From Paramyrothecium sp. XJ0827 (Eukaryota > Ascomycota > Sordariomycetes > Hypocreales > Stachybotryaceae), in NCBI GenBank assembly GCA_020881915.1, contig JAJFPB010000004.1:3162001-3226000 (forward strand): a stretch of 64,000 nucleotides of DNA, written 5' to 3'. Both the position numbers and the translations under genes were made by a program. The notes under the pieces are model-generated. The model was not told the DNA's origin. It did no database searches and was given only the letters and a program-made list of their open reading frames with translations. The first letter of the stretch is position 1. Each line of letters opens with the position of its first letter. Of this stretch, positions 58,568 to 64,000 are shown in pieces.

Positions 58568-59138
58568 TCAAGCCTTCTTGTTGAAGAACCAGGCCTTGCC
58601 CTTGGGAGCGGCCGTGGTCGTCGAGTCGCTGCTATCGTCGACGGCGCTCTCCCCAGCCGCCTTCTGGGCAAGTTCGGCGTCCTCGCCTTTGAAGACGTTG
58701 CCAGCGCCGCCACGGCCGGCATACTGAGCACCTGTGCTGGAGCGTCGGGGAACCCTGAACGAAGCAATGTTAGCGCATGAGTCAGGTCGCGATGTTCTTT
58801 TGCGACAGGCGCTTCCGCGAAATCCACGCGGAGTTCGACAAAGCCAAGACGGTCGGCGCGAACGGAGAAAGAGAGAAAGAAAAAAAGCAAACATGGAGGG
58901 GAGGGGGATTGATGATCATGACGTTGGATAGCACATACCCTTCGACATCCTGGCGCAGACGAGTCTCGATGGGGTCCTTGTTCTTCGCCATGTTACCAGT
59001 ACCACCGCGGCCGGTCGTAACGACGCTCTTCTTCAGGGTCGGGGTCTCCAGGTCGGCAGGGGTCAGCTTCGGCGAGCCAGACGCCTTGGCCATGTTGCCA
59101 GCGCCGCCGCGACCATGGGAAGCCAGTTGAGAAGACAT
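58568..59138 (-). CDS. Par32-like DUF3602 protein with GRGGAGN repeats
   Basis: Exons 59138-58939 and 58754-58568, 128 residues; the intron is placed so that DVEG joins VPRRSSTGAQ, in frame. Three copies of a GRGG(A/T)GN motif occur at residues 9-15, 43-49 and 80-86, each followed by a short basic or polar stretch (NMAK, NMAK, NVFK). The rest is low-complexity, Ser/Thr/Lys-rich and probably disordered. Such repeats define the DUF3602 family; yeast Par32, a member, is a phosphoprotein under TORC1 that inhibits ammonium transporters Mep1/Mep3. A role in nitrogen signalling here is inference. Its promoter (59139 onward) has many short A-rich stretches. Confidence 0.85.
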
Positions 59139-60948
59139 TGCGGGCAGTGTGGGTTTGGGTCGCTGCGAAATGAGGATGCGGGCGCAAAAGACGGGCGAAA
59201 AGCGCAGCGCGCGGGCGAATCAAACGGACCGAGTCACGAATCTACCAGCGCACCGAATGTGCCAAACGTTTTGATGGGCAAGCAGCAATGACGCGCGATT
59301 GAGCGACAGGCTTTGCGGAACGAGCAAAAAGCAAGCAAGTGAACAAGCCACAGCAGGATGCAGGAGCAAGAAGAGTTGGTGGTGGTGGGATGGAGGGGAC
59401 TTGAGAACAGGACGACTCAAGAGGCACCCGTTATATTTTGGACCCGGCGACCAACTTTATTAACCTACTGGCGCTAGCAATTCAGGGCCCCAAGAAAGGC
59501 ACGCCAATTTTCATCCACGGCCAGTACGTTCGCTTTGGCTTCGGGGCTGGTTTGGGCGCATGAGCCTACCACGGCCTGCACGCGAAGGACAAGGCCGCAA
59601 GAGTCTAGTCCCCCTCGGCGTGCCCATTGGAAATTGCGCCATCACGCAGAGGAAAACTGGGACTTGAGAGGGGGGGTATTGCGTAGATGGATGAGGAGGG
59701 ACCCTCCCGCCAAGCGTCTAGGTGGCATTCAAGTTTTTTTTTTTCTCTTTCCTGCTGGTCACACGGGTGCCCGTGCAAGGGCACCAAGGCCGCCGGGGAG
59801 GCTGAGCTTACCGCTTTCCGACAAAGGCTGGAAATAAGGTAATGTAAGGTTGGGGATTGAGATGCAAGCCGGCACTGTTGATCACTGACATGCCACCCCC
59901 CCCTTCCTACGTCCGCAGGTTTGGCGGGCCGAGGCGTTATGTACAGTGGAATCTACGACGGTGTTGTTGCCGCGTGACTTAGTCGTGCAAAAGATGAGCT
60001 GCATTCAGGTATCAACCGTTCATGCGGACTTGTCTCGATCCGCGCCCTGCATGGTCAGCAAGGCACCCAGCTCTCGCCCGTTCTCAGCTCTTGGGGTCAC
60101 CGATTCGACTGGCTTGGTGGCTGGTCTTGGCGTTACTGGCCCAGGAAATGGGGTTCAGAAACAGGGAGGGTCTAGGCTTTTCCACTCCGTGCTCCCCTCT
60201 CCTCCCATCTTCGGCCAGGCGACTAGACTAATCTGTCCATGGACATCATGGTCATCAGACTCTAGGTTGCCACCTTTAAGTCGGTCTTAACCCAATATGA
60301 AAGTCAGAACATGGCGTTTGTCCCAACGGTCTTATTTCCGTCACTACTACTAATCATGTCTGATAGACTAGAACCAACAGTACAAAAGTAGACGTCAATC
60401 CTGCGCACTGATCCCAGACTATATCACTTTCCACCATTCGGCGTGCAGTAAGCGCGGAAGGCGCATTGTCCGTGCTCATATAAAATTCATACCGGAAGCT
60501 TGCCAGTCCATGTATTGCTCTCTAATGTCGTGCCCGTAATCCCGACTCTAGCGTTGCATATTTGCTTCACTATATCCTGTAACGCTAAGAGTCATCTACC
60601 GTCGATCTGATTAGAGACATAACAGGACCAACAAATACGGTCCTTACCCACGCGTGGCATTTCGAGATCTGCTAGATATTACTGGCCCTTGGTCTTCTCA
60701 AGTCGACCACGTGAGATTGATGAAAATAAAAATAGTCACAAATATGTTCGGTTGCGTGTATATTGAACAATGAGCGGTTCCTTGATCGTCAGTCAGCCAA
60801 GATGCTTGGAAATACGACCCCCCTTCTTCTTCTCAGTAACAAAACACTACCACTCCCTGGGTGCTTTAACAACAAGAATAGTGCCACTTCGGTGGGACAT
60901 TGTAAAAAGTCGCCCATCCTGTCCTTATTCGTAGGCGCACATGTTCGC
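59139..60948. other. Intergenic Par32-like / velB
   Basis: No supported gene in 1.8 kb. An AGGT-type run at about 59836-59850, a T-run near 59733, and AT-richer sequence at 60400-60750. Short frames such as 59946-60290 are unconvincing. Confidence 0.5.
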
Positions 60949-62770
60949 CTACATATCGTAGTCGTCGTCATCGCCGCCTTTACTGTTGGCATCCTTGCGA
61001 ATGGGTATCTTGATGCCTTGCGCAGCGAATGTCTTGCTGAGAGGCGTGCTCTCGCAAACACCCGGGAATTTCTTGGCTGAATAGACCATGAAGGGCTCGC
61101 TGAAGCAAGATGCCAAGATCGGTGCTCGCCCAGTGTTGACCTTGGGAGCATCCGGCTCTCGGGGAACTCCGCTACGTGGTCCGACGTTGACGAAAGAAAA
61201 TCTCAACCTAGACGATCGTGGTGAGCATGTGTCAGACCACACCAAGAACCATGAGAGCTGTAGACTTACCGGAAGGGCCCCTCTGTCCGTACGCTCAGGT
61301 CTTGAAGGACGAACCAAATGCCGATACGATCAGTAGTGTCGCTAAGCCGGAAAGCGCTGGCTGCCAGGCTGCCAATAAGATTCCTTGTGAACATGCCCGA
61401 TGGCTGCCCGCCAACCATAGCCATTCGTGCCAACGCGTTCTGGTCCTGCCCGTAGGGAGACGGTGCGGCCCCGTTTCGTCCATACTGGCCCAGTGTGGCT
61501 TGGGACGTGAGCGGTGAAACGCCAGGGTCTGCTCGGTAGCCCTGATGCTGGGGAAAATATTGCTGAGGGGGGCCATATGAACCATTAGCAGGATACGAAG
61601 GGGTAACTGTGAGTCGAACGTTTAGTACTTGGACACATGTACCGCACATTTTTAAGGGCAATCAAACCCACCATGTCCATAACCAGCCTGAACCCCGTAA
61701 TCTTGAACGTAACCAACTTGCTGAGGGGCGTTGTAGGCGGCTTCACGCCCTTGTGGGAGTACCTGCTGGCCGTATGCGACTGGCGTCGTCTCGCCCCCAT
61801 TCAGGGTCGAGTAAGAAAAAGGTGTCGTCGACGAAATAGCCGGGTTGCCCGATGATGAGCGAACCAAGTTCACTTCTCGCTTTCCATCTTCGCTCCAAAG
61901 GTCGACATTCAGGACGAACATAGAGTGATCGATCTCGCTATGCAATTGTTAGTCTACGACAACTCTGAGCATCACGTTGATGAGCAAGACATACTTGCAA
62001 TCAACCTCTTTACCAGTCGCCATGTCTGTAATGACAAGTCGTACACATGGCGGTGGTGTGATGGGCCTCCGATCCTAGTGGCAATGGTCAGTACGTGAGA
62101 AACTGTCGGGCCATGCCAGTATCATCACAAACCTTATCACCAAACCCGCACATACGAGCGCGGCGGGGTTGCTGAACAACATCGAGGCTGCGACAATGCA
62201 TTGGTTAGAGGATGGGACAGTTGTATGGGAAGATGTTTGGGGAACGCACTAGTACTTGCGACCGCTGGCCTCATCTACTTTGGACAAGGGAACGAGTGCC
62301 TCCTGCAGAGCCTGGTCATCGGAAACCGAGGTGGAAGCCTCCTCGGGCCTCCCTGTTTGCGCAAGTGGTTGCTGATGATGAGGGATAGGGTGTGGATGCG
62401 ACTGGGCTTGCGGATGGGCACTGTGGTGTTGCAGTGACTGTGGGTGCGGGATCTGATCATGGTGCGGTTGGGGTTGGGAGTGTTGCTGGTGAGGAAGTGA
62501 GCCAGAGTGCGGATGTTGAGCATGATGCGCCTGATGATGGGTTGGCTGCGCAGGATGCGGGTGAGGGTGTGGGTGAGGGTGAGGATGTGAGTGTTGGTGA
62601 GAATGCGCGAGTGGCGGGGGAGCTTGATGTCGTGGCTGTTGGTGATGATGGAGATGCGGCTGTTGTTGCTGCGACTGCTGGTAGGCCATGGTAGCGGGGG
62701 CATAACCGCCCGAGGGCGTCATGGGCATCGACTGTGCCATATCGGGCTGGTGATGATAGGCGGTATTCAT
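60949..62770 (-). CDS. velB: Velvet-family regulator VelB
   Basis: Fungal-specific velvet protein that pairs with VeA (and LaeA) or VosA to control sexual development, conidiation and secondary metabolism; nuclear in the dark. Six exons: 62770-62250, 62187-62133, 62074-61995, 61937-61672, 61606-61270, 61207-60949, 505 residues. The N-terminus (1-150) is unusually rich in His, Gln and Pro, with an (HP)n run. The velvet domain starts at [33 protein letters not shown]; it continues [14 protein letters not shown], is interrupted by a long Gly/Gln/Tyr/Pro-rich insertion (about residues 235-370), as in other VelB proteins, and resumes with [49 protein letters not shown] and [20 protein letters not shown]. 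The insertion and last block match VelB rather than VosA or VeA. The gene is split so finely that no single frame reveals it. Confidence 0.95.
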
Positions 62771-64000
62771 GTTGGCTCAGGACAGTCGATCCGGTGATTC
62801 CTCCCAATCTCAGCCTCCGGATTTGTCCCCTTTCCTACTCGGCTCAGCCTCACCCGTCGTTATTTTCGCCGCTACACGCCGTCCTCTCTGCGCGTGCTTA
62901 AACAGCGTGCGTCACTCCCTCGTCGCTGTTCGCAGCCCAAGAACTGTGTTTGCCGGGCAAGGAGAAGGACACGGGCGCTTCCCGATGCACTGGCCGATGA
63001 TTTGGGTTTCCGCTCGTCCCAGGAGTGGGGGATGAAGCTAGAGAGTACTAAGATAAGGTAAGGCAGACGAGTCTCAAGTCTCCCTAGAACAGCGCCCCCA
63101 AATGGAGGCGCGAAGTCAGGTGTGGGACTGCCTAACAAAGGAGGAGATGTCCTCGTTTATCGTGTCCTTCCTTTCCTCGCAAAAACACGGCTGTCGGCGA
63201 AGCGACCAAGTGGAGAAAGGGGAGAAAAGAGGTTGGGCTGGCGAAGATTGCAATACTGAAAGGTTGGACAAGGGAAAAATTGATTGCCGGAAGCCAAAGA
63301 GAGAGAGAGGCATGGGACGCAAGTGTGGTAGGTACCATTATAATTGAACCATGGGCGGCAGGCCCAATAGGAAGGTACCTTGGTTGGACGACCTTGGCGT
63401 GAAAATACCCTGAAAACTCCAAGTAGACGGATGTAGACACCTATCTGGTGATACCGCATGCTTGGCCACAGTATGAGGTGCCCAATGAGGTACCTTGCCT
63501 AAATGATTCCAATGACTGCCTTATCCTAAAGGTACCGTATGGTCCTATGTTCCCCTCCCCCTGGCCCCGGGTGCCTTCCGCGATGGCGCTCCGTCTTCAC
63601 CTCGCAGGGATGAAGGTCGAGTTGTTCTGAATGCATTCTCAACGGGATACGCATACCTGCTCCGCGTTAACTTCCGAGGTGCCTGCTAATAGCTGAAGCT
63701 TAACAGGGCCTACAGCGGGAAGTCTAAGCCGAGCACTCCCCCCTTGTGCTAACTAGCCGCCTGCAGCCTAGCGTTTATCCCTTGAGATTGTTCGTCCTTG
63801 TACCTGGACGACGCTGTCAGTCGTGCTCGCACAGTTCTGATAGGACCGCAATGGACGGACCGTCCTGAATCTGAAAATCATATGGGATCGATACTGCCGG
63901 CATCCGGCCAACCCTTGCATCTTTGCAGGTACACGCGGCTTGCTCAACACGGATGCGCACCTGTTGATCAGTGGCTGCTGTCGGGGCCAGTTTGTGGCTT
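62771..64000. other. velB upstream region to the window edge
   Basis: No supported gene. Contains AGGTA/TACCT motifs at about 63051-63066, 63329-63336, 63372-63381, 63487-63496 and 63528-63536, more than any other kilobase here. It may hold a long velB promoter; a further gene probably begins beyond the edge. Confidence 0.5.
63372..63381. promoter_or_regulatory. AAGGTACCTT palindrome
   Basis: Third exact copy of the 10-bp inverted repeat, about 600 bp upstream of velB; a near copy, GAGGTACCTT, follows at 63487-63496. Confidence 0.4.

Overview
This window is nuclear DNA from a filamentous ascomycete, most likely a Sordariomycete. The genes have short introns (about 45-90 nt) with GT(A/G)NG donors and (C/T)AG acceptors, coding regions are moderately GC-rich, and the gene set is typical of moulds: a velvet protein VelB, a SUN-family wall protein, GH114, a DGAT2, and an undivided Bub1/Mad3 checkpoint kinase with two KEN boxes. 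The genus cannot be fixed from sequence alone. Exon models were assembled by hand from splice sites, and every complete model sums to a whole number of codons.

Layout. 0-13.5 kb: 3'-truncated arginyl-tRNA synthetase (-), eIF3j (+), two kinase-fold genes (-) bracketed by a diverged direct repeat, MDM31 (-) divergent from PNO1 (+), then the enolase promoter. 13.5-26 kb: enolase (+), BUB1 (+) convergent with APN1 (-), DGAT2 (-) and a C2H2 regulator with a polyglutamine tract (-). 26.2-33 kb: a gene-poor stretch of about 6.9 kb with an AT-rich, RIP-like patch and a 32-bp tandem repeat. 33-46 kb: SUN-family protein (+), Fmp42-type MFS carrier (+), GH114 (-), Hos2-type deacetylase (-), Yng2-type PHD protein (+), Hpm1 (-). 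46-64 kb: Sdh7/SDHAF3 (+), Dhr2 helicase (-), Sec9 (-), GTPBP1-like GTPase (+), EMC6 (-) divergent from HEM12 (+), Par32-like protein (-) and VelB (-).

Most genes are conserved housekeeping functions: translation and ribosome making (ArgRS, eIF3j, Pno1, Dhr2, Hpm1), mitochondria (Mdm31, Sdh7 and possibly isoforms of ArgRS and Apn1), chromatin (Hos2, Yng2), mitosis (Bub1), DNA repair (Apn1), secretion (Sec9, EMC6), lipid storage (DGAT2), heme (Hem12) and development (VelB). They do not form a biosynthetic cluster. No convincing tRNA, rRNA, CRISPR array or intact transposon was seen.

Points of most interest are the repeat-flanked kinase-fold pair, ArgRS with a weak first start and a strong second start (predicting mitochondrial and cytosolic forms from one gene), a similar arrangement in APN1, the MadBub architecture of BUB1, the GTPBP1-like protein with altered G motifs, and recurrent AGGTA / AAGGTACCTT palindromic motifs in the intergenic DNA.
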